NCBI GenBank assembly: GCA_001429255.1
Contig: LMJI01000001.1
Location: 3,396,587 to 3,460,586 of the forward strand
Reading direction: 5' to 3'
Origin: Cellulomonas sp. Root930
Lineage (GTDB): Bacteria; Actinomycetota; Actinomycetes; Actinomycetales; Cellulomonadaceae
DNA length: 64,000 nt
Shown here: positions 8,789 through 17,504 of the stretch, one piece after another
Layout of the letters: every line of letters starts with the position of its first letter
How positions within the stretch are numbered: the first letter of the stretch is position 1
Position numbers and translations under genes: made by a program
Notes under the pieces: generated by a model
Seen by the model: the letters and a program-made list of their open reading frames with translations, nothing else
What the model was told of the DNA's origin: nothing
Databases searched by the model: none

Positions 8789-9313
8789 ATGCCCGTGAAC
8801 CTCACCCGTCCCGTCGCGCCCGACCCCTACTCGCTGCTCCCGGCGGTCCCCGACTTCACGCTGACCAGCGACGACTTCCGGGCGGGCGAGCGCCTGCCGG
8901 ACGTGCACACCAACACCGACGCCGGCCGCAACGTCTCGCCGCAGCTGTCCTGGGAAGGCTTCCCCGAGGCCACGCGGTCGTTCCAGATCAGCTGCTTCGA
9001 CCCGGACGCGCCCGGTCCTGCCGGCTGGTGGCACTGGACCGTCGTCGACGTGCCCGCCACCACCACCTCGCTGGCCCGGGGCGCCGACCTGCCCGCGGGT
9101 GCGTTCGCCCTGCGCGGCGACGACGGACAGGCCCGCTACGTCGGCGCCGCTCCCCCGCCGGGCGACCAGGTGCACCGCTACTTCTTCGTCGTGCACGCCC
9201 TCGACGTGCCGTCCCTCGGGCTCGGCCCGGACGCGATGCCGGGCGCGGCGAACACCGCCGTCACCTTCCACACGCTCGCGCGGGCGGTCCTCGTCGGGAC
9301 CTACCAGCAGTGA
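8789..9313 (+). CDS. YbhB/YbcL-type phosphatidylethanolamine-binding-like (PEBP) protein
   Basis: 174 residues. It carries the bacterial PEBP signatures NVSPQLSWEGFPE, the ligand-pocket motif DPDAPGPAGWWHWTVVDVP and the HRYFFVVHALDV strand, with the usual length for the Raf-kinase-inhibitor-like family. It has no signal peptide, so it should be cytoplasmic. The physiological ligand of this family in bacteria is unknown. Its stop overlaps the GTG start of the next gene (GTGA), so the two are coupled. Confidence 0.87.
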   Translation: MPVNLTRPVAPDPYSLLPAVPDFTLTSDDFRAGERLPDVHTNTDAGRNVSPQLSWEGFPEATRSFQISCFDPDAPGPAGWWHWTVVDVPATTTSLARGADLPAGAFALRGDDGQARYVGAAPPPGDQVHRYFFVVHALDVPSLGLGPDAMPGAANTAVTFHTLARAVLVGTYQQ

Positions 9314-9876
9314 CGCTCGGCACGCTGACCTGGGTGCGCGCGCTCGACCGCCCCGACCTGCTCGCCGTCTCCACGCTCGCCGCGATCGAGGCGTGGGCCG
9401 CGACCGACCCGACGGTGGCCGAGGCGGTCCTCGTCACGGAGATCGACCCCGACCTCGCGGACACCGCCGCGCTGACCGAGGCCTACCGCCTGCCGCCCGC
9501 GGCGTCGGCCAACTGCGTGCTCGTGGCAGGCCGGCGCGAGGGCGAGGAGCGGGTGGCCGCGGCGGTCGTCCGTGCGACCACCCGTGCAGACGTGAACTCC
9601 ACGGTCAAGCGGCTGCTCGACGTCCGCAAGGCGTCGTTCCTGCCCATGGACCGCGCTGTCGAGGAGTCGGGCATGGAGTACGGCGGCATCACCCCGCTCG
9701 GGCTCCCCACCCGGTACCGGGTGCTGGTGGACAGCTGCGTGGCGGTGGACGACCCCGACGCCGGGGCGACCGTGATCATCGGCAGCGGGGTGCGTCGGTC
9801 GAAGATCGCGCTGCCCGGGGCGCTGCTCGCGCAGGCGCCCGGGGTGGGCGTCATCGAGGGCCTCGCGCTCGCATAA
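9310..9876 (+). CDS. YbaK/EbsC-family aminoacyl-tRNA deacylase-like protein
   Basis: 188 residues from a GTG that overlaps the PEBP stop. The C-terminal two thirds match the YbaK/ProX editing fold: SANCVLVAGRREGEER, then a conserved DVRKASFLPMDRAVEESGMEYGGITPLGLP run that includes the substrate-pocket GGITP motif, then VIIGSGVRRSKIALPGALL. These proteins hydrolyse mischarged aminoacyl-tRNA in trans. Which amino acid this one clears cannot be read from sequence. Some annotations call such proteins Cys-tRNA(Pro) deacylases. Confidence 0.82.
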   Translation: MTLGTLTWVRALDRPDLLAVSTLAAIEAWAATDPTVAEAVLVTEIDPDLADTAALTEAYRLPPAASANCVLVAGRREGEERVAAAVVRATTRADVNSTVKRLLDVRKASFLPMDRAVEESGMEYGGITPLGLPTRYRVLVDSCVAVDDPDAGATVIIGSGVRRSKIALPGALLAQAPGVGVIEGLALA

Positions 9877-9908
9877 ACTTTCTTCGAGTAGCATCGGAGG
9901 CAAGTTTA
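9874..9908. promoter_or_regulatory. Palindromic operator/promoter region of the fic gene
   Basis: TAAACTT (9874-9880) and AAGTTTA (9902-9908) form a perfect 7-bp inverted repeat separated by 21 bases, in an AT-rich island inside otherwise GC-rich DNA. TAGCAT at 9889-9894 between the arms could be a -10 box. The right arm ends 18 bases before the fic ATG and just before its ribosome site GGGGAGG. Autoregulation by the C-terminal winged-helix-like part of the Fic protein is a reasonable guess. Confidence 0.6.
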
Positions 9909-9926
9909 CGAGCCGGGGAGGTGGGC

Positions 9927-11234
9927 ATGGGCACCTACGTCACGCAGCAGTGGACACCGCGCGCGACCGACGGGGTCCCCCGCCGGTTCACGCGCTCGGG
10001 CAGCTACCAGGCGTTCGTCCCCGACTCGCTGCTCGACCTCGACGTGCACCTCGACGCGGCCCTCTCGGGGCTCCTCGACGAGGCGGAGAGCCGCGCCCGG
10101 GAGGCCGCCGACCTCGCCGCGCACGCGGGGCTCGGACAGATCGGCGACCTGCTCGTCCGCTCGGAGGCCGCCGCGTCGTCCCTCATCGAGGGCTACGAGC
10201 CGACGCCCCGCGCGGTGGCCGTCGCCGACTTCGTGGCCCGCGGCCGCGAGTCCGCCGTCACGGTCGCGCGCACCCTGCACGCCGTCCGCTCGTCGGTGGA
10301 GCGGGCCCTCGACGCGGACGTGTCCCTGGTGTGGGACGCCGTCGAGCTCCAGCGACTGATCGCGCCGCGGCACGCGGGCGTCCGCACCGAACCGGTGTGG
10401 ATCGGCGGCCGGACACCCCTCGAGGCGCACTACAACGCCCCGCCGCACGAGCTGGTCCCCGGGCTCCTCGACGACCTCGACGCCTACCTGGTGTCCCGTC
10501 GGCACCGGCCGGTCCTCGCGGCCGCCTTGGCACACGCGCAGCTGGAGACCATCCACCCGTTCGCCGACGGCAACGGCCGCGCCGGCCGGGTGCTCATCGG
10601 GACCGTCCTGGCCCGGTACGGCGTCGCGCCCCGGATCACCCTGCCCGTCAGCACCGCCCTCTTCCGCGACCGCGAGCGCTACTACGCCGCGCTCGACACC
10701 TACCGTCGCGGCGACCACGGTGTCGCGATCGTGACCGTGGTCGCCGAGGCGGTCGTCGCGGCCGCCGCCGACGCGCTCGCGCTCTCGGGCCAGGTGACGG
10801 ACTGGCAGCGCCGGCAGACGGACGCTCTCGACGCCTACCTGCGGGACAGGTCGCCGACCGGCCGCGTCCGGCGCGGCGTCGCGCACCGCCTGGTCTCCGA
10901 CCTCCCGACGCACCCCGTGCTCGATGCGGCCTCCGTGGCGGCGCGGTACGAGATCAGCGCCGTCGCCGCACGCAACGCGCTCGACTCCCTGGCCGCGTCG
11001 GGGGTGCTGCGCACCGACCGGAAGGCCGACCGCACCCGCACCGTCTACGTGGCCACGGAGCTGCTCGACCTCGTCGCCGAACCGGGGATCGTCCCCGACG
11101 CGGAGCCGGCATCGGCCGTCGACGTCCCCGTGGCCGCCCTTGACCTCGAGACCGAGTCCGCGTGCGGCGCCTGGCTCCCTCGCGCCGGGCGCGCCTGCCG
11201 CCTGCCCCGCGGGCATCGCGGCCAGCACCGCTGA
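9927..11234 (+). CDS. Fic-family AMP-transferase-like protein with C-terminal DNA-binding-like domain
   Basis: 435 residues. The start MGTYVTQQW is preceded by GGGGAGG. The Fic core has the full catalytic loop HPFADGNGRAGR (about residues 208-219), so nucleotide transfer to a target hydroxyl is possible. Near the N-terminus ASSLIEGYEP contains the S-x-x-x-E-G inhibitory motif of class II Fic proteins, whose Glu blocks productive ATP binding. After the Fic domain, residues ~330-385 (VLDAASVAARYEISAVAARNALDSLAASGVLRTDRK) look like a winged helix. The last ~20 residues contain C-G-A-W-L-P and C-R-L-P-R-G-H-R-G-Q-H. No antitoxin partner is adjacent, in line with the built-in inhibitor. The target is unknown. 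Confidence 0.88.
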   Translation: MGTYVTQQWTPRATDGVPRRFTRSGSYQAFVPDSLLDLDVHLDAALSGLLDEAESRAREAADLAAHAGLGQIGDLLVRSEAAASSLIEGYEPTPRAVAVADFVARGRESAVTVARTLHAVRSSVERALDADVSLVWDAVELQRLIAPRHAGVRTEPVWIGGRTPLEAHYNAPPHELVPGLLDDLDAYLVSRRHRPVLAAALAHAQLETIHPFADGNGRAGRVLIGTVLARYGVAPRITLPVSTALFRDRERYYAALDTYRRGDHGVAIVTVVAEAVVAAAADALALSGQVTDWQRRQTDALDAYLRDRSPTGRVRRGVAHRLVSDLPTHPVLDAASVAARYEISAVAARNALDSLAASGVLRTDRKADRTRTVYVATELLDLVAEPGIVPDAEPASAVDVPVAALDLETESACGAWLPRAGRACRLPRGHRGQHR

Positions 11235-11251
11235 GCGTCGGTGGCCGTCGC

Positions 11252-11257
11252 TAGGGT
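11252..11257 (+). promoter_or_regulatory. -10 box of a leaderless promoter (alpha/beta hydrolase gene)
   Basis: TAGGGT is followed by 7 bases and then the ATG at 11265, so transcription should start at or next to the start codon. There is no Shine-Dalgarno sequence. Confidence 0.55.
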
Positions 11258-11264
11258 GCGCCAC

Positions 11265-12197
11265 ATGAGCCGGACGACCCACCGCGTCATCAGGGACCGG
11301 ACCGTGTGTCGCGCGCACGGGATCGCCGGCGTGCTGGCACGGCCCGCGGCCGGCGCCGAGCGGGCCGTCGTGGTGATCGGCGGGTCCGAGGGCGGGATGC
11401 ACGAGCGGGACGCCGTCGCGCTCGCGGAGGAGGGGTTCGCCGCGCTCGCCCTCGCCTACTTCGGCGCGGCCGGCGTCCCGAGGATGCTCCTCGACGTGCC
11501 CCTCGAGTACTTCGGCCGGGCGATCGACCTGCTCGAGGCGCAGGGCTTCGCACCCGGCTCGATCGGTCTGCTCGGCGGCTCCCGCGGCGGCGAGGCGGCG
11601 CTGCTGGTGGGCAGCCGCGACGAGCGCGTGGGGTCGGTGGTCAGCGTCGTCGGCAGCGGGGTCGTCACCGCCGGCATCGACTACGACGTGGGCCGGCTGG
11701 ACCGGATCCTGCGGTCGTCGGGACCGGCCTGGACCGTGGACGGCGAGCCGCTGCCGTTCCTGCCGTACGCGGTCACACCGGAGCTCGAGGACGCCATCGC
11801 ACGCCACGACCCGGTCGCGCTGCGCGACGGGTTCGCGCCGCTGCCGACCGACCCCGACGCGCTGGAGCGCGTGAGCATCCCGGTGGAGCGGATCCGCGGC
11901 GGCGTGCTGCTGGTCGCGGGTGGCGACGACCAGATGTGGGACTCGCCCGGGTACCACCAGGTGGCTGCCGACCGCCTGGCCGAGCACCCCTACCCGTGGG
12001 CGAACGTGGTGCTCGACAGCGCCGGCCACATGATCGCCGGCCCGCCCGGCGGCGTCGCGACCAGCCAGGGCCCCGGTCCTGGCGTCACGTTCCGCTACGG
12101 CGGCGACCCGGTCCTCACCGCGCACGCTCGCCGGGAGACGTGGGCGCGGACCATGGGCTTCCTGCGCTATACGCTCCCCCGCGACGACCCGGCGTGA
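11265..12197 (+). CDS. Alpha/beta hydrolase of the BAAT/acyl-CoA thioester hydrolase C-terminal type
   Basis: 310 residues. ATG at 11265 fits the leaderless -10 box. A GTG at 11241 in the same frame would overlap that box and is not favoured. The fold shows ERAVVVIGGSEGGMHERDA near the N-terminus (oxyanion region), the nucleophile elbow GLLGGSRGGEAAL with Ser in G-x-S-x-G, an Asp near DDQMWDSPGYH, and a catalytic-His candidate in SAGHMI. This arrangement is seen in BAAT-type acyltransferases/thioesterases and in dienelactone-hydrolase relatives. The substrate is unknown. It meets the TrmH-like gene tail to tail with one base between. Confidence 0.75.
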   Translation: MSRTTHRVIRDRTVCRAHGIAGVLARPAAGAERAVVVIGGSEGGMHERDAVALAEEGFAALALAYFGAAGVPRMLLDVPLEYFGRAIDLLEAQGFAPGSIGLLGGSRGGEAALLVGSRDERVGSVVSVVGSGVVTAGIDYDVGRLDRILRSSGPAWTVDGEPLPFLPYAVTPELEDAIARHDPVALRDGFAPLPTDPDALERVSIPVERIRGGVLLVAGGDDQMWDSPGYHQVAADRLAEHPYPWANVVLDSAGHMIAGPPGGVATSQGPGPGVTFRYGGDPVLTAHARRETWARTMGFLRYTLPRDDPA

Positions 12198-12198
12198 G

Positions 12199-13023
12199 TC
12201 AGGCCCGGGTCGCCCAGAACGCGACCGCGGCGGCCGCGGCGACGTTGAGGGAGTCCACCCCGCCCGCCATCGGGATCCGTACCACCAGGTCGGACTCGGC
12301 GACGGTCACCGGCTTGAGCCCGTGCCCCTCGGCGCCGAGCACGAGGGCGAGCCGCTCCGGCGGGTCGGCGACCAGCTCGTCGAGGGTGATCGAGTCGTCC
12401 GACAGTGCCAGTGCCGCGGTGACGAACCCGGCGTCGCGCAGCGCGGAGATCCCCTCGGGCCAGGGGTCGATGCGCGTCCACGGCACCTGGAACACCGTGC
12501 CCATCGACACGCGGACGGACCGGCGGTAGAGCGGGTCGGCGCACCGCGGCGTGACCAGCACGGCGTCGACCCCCAGCGCCGCAGCGGACCGGAACGCGGC
12601 GCCGACGTTGGTGTGGTCGACGATGTCCTCCAGCACGGCGACCCGCCGCGCGCCGGCGAGCAGCTCGGAGACCGGCGCGAGCGGGGGCCGGTGCATCGCG
12701 GCGAGCGCCCCCCGGTGGACGTGGAAGCCGGTGATCGCCTCGAGCACGGGCTCCTCGGCGACGTAGACGGGGACCTCGGTGTCGTCGGACGGCAGGCTCG
12801 CCAGCAGCCGCTCCAGGTCCGGCAGCCAGCGCGGGGACAGCAGGACCGAGCGCGGTCGGTGACCGGCCGCGAGCGCGCGACCGAGGACGGTGGAGCTCTC
12901 GGCGATGTAGAGGCCCTTGGCGGGTTCCTGCCGCGAGCGCAGCGCGACGTCGGTCAGGGAGACGTAGTCGGCGAGACGCTCGTCGGCGGGGTCGGTCACG
13001 GGCTGGACGGAGGCGACAGGCAC
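12199..13023 (-). CDS. TrmH/SpoU-family RNA 2'-O-methyltransferase
   Basis: 274 residues. GTG at 13023 is chosen because GGAAGGA lies 10 bases upstream and the frame further up overlaps the xylanase gene. SPOUT motifs are all present: motif 1 DHTNVGAAFRSAAALGVDAV, motif 2 LVLGAEGHGL, and motif 3 VRIPMAGGVDSLNVAAAAAV. An N-terminal substrate-binding part precedes them (residues ~20-110). The family methylates ribose in tRNA or rRNA, and the specific site is not determinable here. It follows the xylanase by 4 bases but is unlikely to be functionally related. Confidence 0.88.
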   Translation of the reverse strand: MPVASVQPVTDPADERLADYVSLTDVALRSRQEPAKGLYIAESSTVLGRALAAGHRPRSVLLSPRWLPDLERLLASLPSDDTEVPVYVAEEPVLEAITGFHVHRGALAAMHRPPLAPVSELLAGARRVAVLEDIVDHTNVGAAFRSAAALGVDAVLVTPRCADPLYRRSVRVSMGTVFQVPWTRIDPWPEGISALRDAGFVTAALALSDDSITLDELVADPPERLALVLGAEGHGLKPVTVAESDLVVRIPMAGGVDSLNVAAAAAVAFWATRA

Positions 13024-13027
13024 GTGC

Positions 13028-14233
13028 TCATCCTTCCAGCCGGACGACGACCTCCCCGTCGCGCTCGAGCGAGAACGGCGTGCCGTCGACGGAGTAGGCA
13101 CCGAGGAACCCGCTCACCGGCACGCGTCCCGTGGACGAGGTCCGCCGTGTCGTCGGCGCCAGCCACCACTCGTCCTTCACCAGACGCCGCAGCGCGTCGT
13201 ACGCGGGCTTGGGGGTGCCGTCCGCCCGCACGAGCCCGCCGGGCGCGCCCAGCCACGCGCCGTCGTCGGTGATCCCCCAGTACGTCGCGGCCTGCACCGC
13301 GGGGTGCCCGACCAGCGTCCGGTAGTGCCGCTCGATCTCGTCGGCCTGGCGCGCCTCACCCTCGGGGGTCGACGGCCACGACGCGACCTGGTGGTCGTTG
13401 AGGTCCTCGATGTGCGCAGGCATGAGCTCGCCCGACAGCAGCGTCGTCTCGGTCAGGTGCAGCGGCAGGCCGAACCGTGCGAACCGGTCGAGGATCGCCA
13501 GCGTCTTCTCCTCACCCCAGTACCCCTGGTGCATGTGACTCTGCAGGCCGATCGCGTCGACCTGGATGCCGGCCTCGAGCACGCCCTCGATCAGGCACTC
13601 GTACGCGGTGGACATGTCGAAGTCGTTCAGCAGCAGCGTGGCCGACGGGTTGGTCTGCCGGGCGGCGTCGAACGCCAGCCGGATGGTCGGGATGCGTCCG
13701 CGGTCCCACGCCAGGCGCGTCAGCCCGTTGGGCTCCTTGTCGAACACCGGCATGATCACGACCTCGTTGATCACGTCCCAGGTGTCGATCACCCCGGCGA
13801 AGCCCGCGACCTCGCGACGGATGCGCGCGTCCTGCACGTCCGCGATCTCGTCGGTGCTCAGCTCCAGCAGCCACGGCGCGCACACGGTGTGCCAGGCCAG
13901 CGGGTGCCCCTTGACGACCACGCCTCGCTCGGCGAACCAGCGGGCAGCCCTCAGCAGCCGCGCGGTGTGCGGGCGGCCGCGCACGGGCTCGAACGTGCCC
14001 CAGTAGAACGGCAGCGTCGCGGCGTTGAACACGTCGAGCCAGAGGTCGGCGAGCGCCGCGGACCGCTCAGGCGCCTCGCCGTTGGCGAGCGCGACGAGGT
14101 CGAACCCGATGTTGCCGAACAGGAAGGCGTGCCGCTCCTGCGCGACCACGACGTCGGTGTCGGCGAGCGGGTGGCCGTCGGGGCCGAGGACGGTGACGAC
14201 GGCGTCGGCGCGCCGGTGCTGCAGCGAGGACAT
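13028..14233 (-). CDS. GH10 endo-1,4-beta-xylanase without signal peptide
   Basis: 401 residues. The GH10 barrel is clear: KGHPLAWHT, acid/base Glu in DTWDVINEV, LLLNDFD, DAIGLQSHMH, nucleophile Glu in LPLHLTETTLL, and AATYWGITDDGAWLG. The start MSSLQHRR has no secretion signal or carbohydrate-binding module, so the enzyme should act inside the cell on imported xylo-oligosaccharides. That is unusual beside the secreted multi-domain xylanases typical of Cellulomonas. A LacI-type operator lies just upstream, and the MFS transporter gene upstream on the same strand may import the substrate. About 40 N-terminal residues form a small beta region before the barrel. Confidence 0.93.
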   Translation of the reverse strand: MSSLQHRRADAVVTVLGPDGHPLADTDVVVAQERHAFLFGNIGFDLVALANGEAPERSAALADLWLDVFNAATLPFYWGTFEPVRGRPHTARLLRAARWFAERGVVVKGHPLAWHTVCAPWLLELSTDEIADVQDARIRREVAGFAGVIDTWDVINEVVIMPVFDKEPNGLTRLAWDRGRIPTIRLAFDAARQTNPSATLLLNDFDMSTAYECLIEGVLEAGIQVDAIGLQSHMHQGYWGEEKTLAILDRFARFGLPLHLTETTLLSGELMPAHIEDLNDHQVASWPSTPEGEARQADEIERHYRTLVGHPAVQAATYWGITDDGAWLGAPGGLVRADGTPKPAYDALRRLVKDEWWLAPTTRRTSSTGRVPVSGFLGAYSVDGTPFSLERDGEVVVRLEG

Positions 14234-14254
14234 GCGGGCCAGCCTGCCACGGCC

Positions 14255-14266
14255 GAAAACGTTATC
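14255..14266 (-). promoter_or_regulatory. LacI-family-type operator upstream of the GH10 gene
   Basis: GAAAACGTTATC has the near-palindromic AACGTT core of LacI/GalR-family operators, which control sugar genes. It sits 22 bases before the xylanase ATG and overlaps the stop codon of the MFS gene, so it would control the xylanase specifically. No LacI gene lies in the window. Confidence 0.55.
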
Positions 14267-15488
14267 GATCCGCCGCCACGCCGGGCTCGAGCTCGACGGC
14301 CGGCACCGGGCGAACCCGGATCGCGCGACCGCCGAGCACCGCGCCCACCGCGCCCGCCACGGCGACGACGGGCACCACCAGGAACGCCTGGTGCGTCCCG
14401 ACGACGTCGGACAGGGCCCCGAGGGCGAACGGGCCCACCCCGATCGCCAGGCCGCCGACGAGCGTCGCGCGGGCCTGCATGGCGTCCGCGCGGCCGGGTG
14501 CCGTGGCCAGCAGGAGCGCGATCGACAGCGGGTACGTGGCGCCGTACCCGAACCCCGCCACCACCAGCCCGACCATCGCGACCCACGGTGTGGTCGCGGT
14601 CCACAGGATCGCCCACCCACCGATCGCCACGACGAACGCGACGGCGAGGAGCATCGCCGGCGGCACGCGCAGCGACAACGGCCCGACGACGAACCGGATC
14701 GCGGACATGCCCGCCACCAGCCCCGCGGTCGTCGCCGCGGCGATGCCCGCGCCGGCACCGGTCTGCTCGATCACCAGGCCGGTCGCCCAGTACGTCGTGG
14801 CGAACTCCATCAGGATCGCGGCCACCAGGGTCACCAGGAAGCACCAGGTGGGAACCCGGCTCCCGGTCTGGACCCCGGACCGGGGCGCGACCACGGTGTC
14901 AGGGGCGTGCGGTGGGGTCATCGCCCCGCCCACCGGGATCCGCGCCACGACGACGGCCGTGGCGAGCGCCAGCACGGCCGTCACGGCCACGGCGGGTCGC
15001 CACCCCCAGCCGACGGCCACGCACGCGCCCACGGCGAGCGGGCCGAGCAGCCCGACCGAGGACCCGACCCCGTTGCCCTCGGTGAGCGCCGCGGACGCCT
15101 TGCTGCCGTGCTGCAGCGCGAGCCCCGCCTGCGTCGAGCTGATCGCGACGTTGCCGCCGAGTGGCACGACGACCATCGCGCCGAGGCTCCAGGCCAGACC
15201 CGGGGCCGCCACGATGCCGCACGCGCCGACGGCCACGAGCGCGGACGCGAGGACGATCGCCCCCCGCCGACCCCGAGCACGCACGAGCCGCGGTGTGGCG
15301 AGCGACGCGACGATGGCTCCGACGGCCATCGCCGTCCCGTGCAGCCCGGCCTGCGCGGCGGAGATCCCCAGCTCGTCGGCCAGCAGCGGCACACTCGGGT
15401 TGAAGCTGTAGAGCAGCCACCCCCACACGACGAAGGGTCCGTAGAACGCGATCGTCATGCGGTCGCGCGGGAACCCCTCGGAGGACAT
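14262..15488 (-). CDS. Major facilitator superfamily transporter
   Basis: 408 residues with about twelve hydrophobic helices and a central loop near residues 200-230. The N-terminal half has FNPSVPLLADELGISAAQAGLHGTAM and a motif-A-like RLVRARGRRGAIVLAS stretch. The C-terminal half shows GFGYGATYPLSIALLL. The substrate is unknown. The 28-base gap to the xylanase gene and shared strand make sugar uptake or oligosaccharide transport plausible but unproven. Several MFS drug exporters look similar. Confidence 0.83.
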   Translation of the reverse strand: MSSEGFPRDRMTIAFYGPFVVWGWLLYSFNPSVPLLADELGISAAQAGLHGTAMAVGAIVASLATPRLVRARGRRGAIVLASALVAVGACGIVAAPGLAWSLGAMVVVPLGGNVAISSTQAGLALQHGSKASAALTEGNGVGSSVGLLGPLAVGACVAVGWGWRPAVAVTAVLALATAVVVARIPVGGAMTPPHAPDTVVAPRSGVQTGSRVPTWCFLVTLVAAILMEFATTYWATGLVIEQTGAGAGIAAATTAGLVAGMSAIRFVVGPLSLRVPPAMLLAVAFVVAIGGWAILWTATTPWVAMVGLVVAGFGYGATYPLSIALLLATAPGRADAMQARATLVGGLAIGVGPFALGALSDVVGTHQAFLVVPVVAVAGAVGAVLGGRAIRVRPVPAVELEPGVAADR

Positions 15489-15530
15489 GCGCCCGAGCGT
15501 ACGTGCCTGATCAGGGCGTTCTCCGGGACG

Positions 15531-17504
15531 TCAGTCCACCGGCGCCACCGCGGCGGCGAACTGGCTCGCGTACAACCGGGCATACGCACCGTCGGCGGCG
15601 AGGAGCTCGTCGTGCGACCCCTGCTCGACGATCGCGCCGTCCTCCATGACGAGGATCGTGTCGGCGTCGCGGATGGTGGACAGCCGGTGCGCGATGACGA
15701 ACGACGTCCGCCCGTGCCGCAGCGCGTTCATCGCCTGCTGGACCAGCACCTCGGTGCGGGTGTCCACCGACGAGGTCGCCTCGTCGAGGATGAGGATCGC
15801 CGGGTCGGCCAGGAACGCGCGCGCGATGGTGAGCAGCTGCTTCTCGCCCGCGGAGACGTTCGAGCCCTCGTCGTCCACCGTCGTCTCGTAGCCGTCGGGC
15901 AGCGTCCGCACGAACTTGTCCACGTGCGTGGCCTCGGCCGCGGCGACGATCTCCTCCTGGGTCGCCCCGTCGGCGCCGTAGGCGATGTTCTCCGCCAGCG
16001 TGCCGCCGAACAGCCAGGTGTCCTGCAGCACCATGCCCATCTGCGAGCGCAGCGCGTCCCGGGTCAGCTCGCGGGTGTCGACGCCGTCGAGCGTGATCCG
16101 GCCGCCGTCCACCTCGTAGAACCGCATGAGCAGGTTGACCAGGGTCGTCTTGCCGGCGCCCGTGGGTCCGACGATCGCGATGGTCTCCCCCGGCTCGGCC
16201 ACCAGGGACAGGTCCTCGATGAGCGGCTTGTCGGGCGAGTAGCTGAACGCCACGTGCTCGAAGGCGACCCGCCCCCGGGTCGGCTGGAGGGGCGGCGTCG
16301 GATCGGCCGGGTCGGGCGACTGCTCGGGCGCGTCGAGCAGCTCGAACACCCGCTCCACCGAGGCGACCCCGGACTGCAGCAGGTTGGCCATCGACGCGAT
16401 CTGCGTGATCGGCTGCGTGAACTGCCGGCTGTACTGGATGAACGCCTGCACGTCACCGAGCGTCATGGTGCCGGACGCGACCCGCAGCCCGCCGACCACC
16501 GCCACGATCACGTAGTTGAGGTTGGCGACGAAGCCGAGCGCGGGCTGGATGATCCCGGAGATGAACTGCGCCCGGAAGCTGGAGTCGTAGAGCTTCTCGT
16601 TGCGCTCCGCGAACACCTCGGCCGCCTCCGCCTGCCGCCCGAACACGGTCACGAGGGCGTGCCCCGTGTACATCTCCTCGATGTGCGCGTTGAGCTTGCC
16701 CGTCCATGCCCACTGCTCCATGAACTGCGGCCGCGACCGCTTGGCGATCGCCCCGGCGATCATCACCGAGAGCGGCACGGTGACCAGGGCGATCACGGCC
16801 AGCAGCGGGGAGATCAGGAACATCATCACCAGCACGCCGACCACGGTGAGCACCGAGGTGATGAGCTGGGAGAGCGTCTGCTGCAGGGTCTGCGCGACGT
16901 TGTCGATGTCGTTGGTCACCCGGCTCAGGAGCTCGCCGCGCGGCTGGCCGTCGATGTACCGCAGCGGCAGGCGCGACAGCTTGGCCTCCACCCGCTGACG
17001 CAGCCCGTACACGACGCGCTGCACGACGACCGCGGTCAGCCGGCCCTGGAGCCAGCCGAACAGGAACGAGCCCACGTAGATGAGCAGCACGACCATGAGC
17101 AGCTGCCAGAGCCGGTCGAAGTCGATCCCCACGCCGGGCATGGCCCCGCTGCCGGCGACGACGTCCGCGAACGTGTCCTGCCCGCTCGCGCGCAGCGCCG
17201 AGACCGCCTGGTCGGTGGTGGTCCCGGCCGGGAACGCGGATCCGAGCTGGGTGCCGATGACCCCGTCGAAGATGATGTTGGTGGCGTCGCCCAGGAGCTT
17301 GGGGCCGATGACCGCGAGCACCACCGAGGCGACGGCCAGGGCCACGATGAGCGCCATCGGTGCCCGCTCGCCGCGCATCTCGCGCAGGAACCGGCCGGCG
17401 GACTCGCGGAAGTTCATCGACTTCTCGACGGGCATCCCCATCGACATCATCGGCCCGCCGGGGCCGCGGCGGGCCGGAGGGATGCGTTGCGTCTGGGTGC
17501 TCAC
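15531..17504 (-). CDS. ABC exporter half-transporter with canonical ATPase site
   Basis: 657 residues, membrane domain fused to an ATPase. The GTG overlaps the stop of the partner gene (GTGA). A ~45-residue Met/Pro-rich N-terminal extension precedes six TM helices. The TM2-TM3 loop is unusually long, containing GTQLGSAFPAGTTTDQAVSAL and onward (residues ~75-120), and is predicted outside the membrane. The nucleotide-binding domain has Walker A GPTGAGKTT, Q-loop VLQDTWLF, signature NVSAGEKQ, Walker B AILILDEATSSVDTRTE with the catalytic Glu, and H-loop VIAHRLSTI. Paired with the degenerate partner at 17501-19246, it forms a heterodimeric exporter of the BmrCD/TM287-288 type, probably for drugs or lipids. 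Confidence 0.92.
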   Translation of the reverse strand: MSTQTQRIPPARRGPGGPMMSMGMPVEKSMNFRESAGRFLREMRGERAPMALIVALAVASVVLAVIGPKLLGDATNIIFDGVIGTQLGSAFPAGTTTDQAVSALRASGQDTFADVVAGSGAMPGVGIDFDRLWQLLMVVLLIYVGSFLFGWLQGRLTAVVVQRVVYGLRQRVEAKLSRLPLRYIDGQPRGELLSRVTNDIDNVAQTLQQTLSQLITSVLTVVGVLVMMFLISPLLAVIALVTVPLSVMIAGAIAKRSRPQFMEQWAWTGKLNAHIEEMYTGHALVTVFGRQAEAAEVFAERNEKLYDSSFRAQFISGIIQPALGFVANLNYVIVAVVGGLRVASGTMTLGDVQAFIQYSRQFTQPITQIASMANLLQSGVASVERVFELLDAPEQSPDPADPTPPLQPTRGRVAFEHVAFSYSPDKPLIEDLSLVAEPGETIAIVGPTGAGKTTLVNLLMRFYEVDGGRITLDGVDTRELTRDALRSQMGMVLQDTWLFGGTLAENIAYGADGATQEEIVAAAEATHVDKFVRTLPDGYETTVDDEGSNVSAGEKQLLTIARAFLADPAILILDEATSSVDTRTEVLVQQAMNALRHGRTSFVIAHRLSTIRDADTILVMEDGAIVEQGSHDELLAADGAYARLYASQFAAAVAPVD

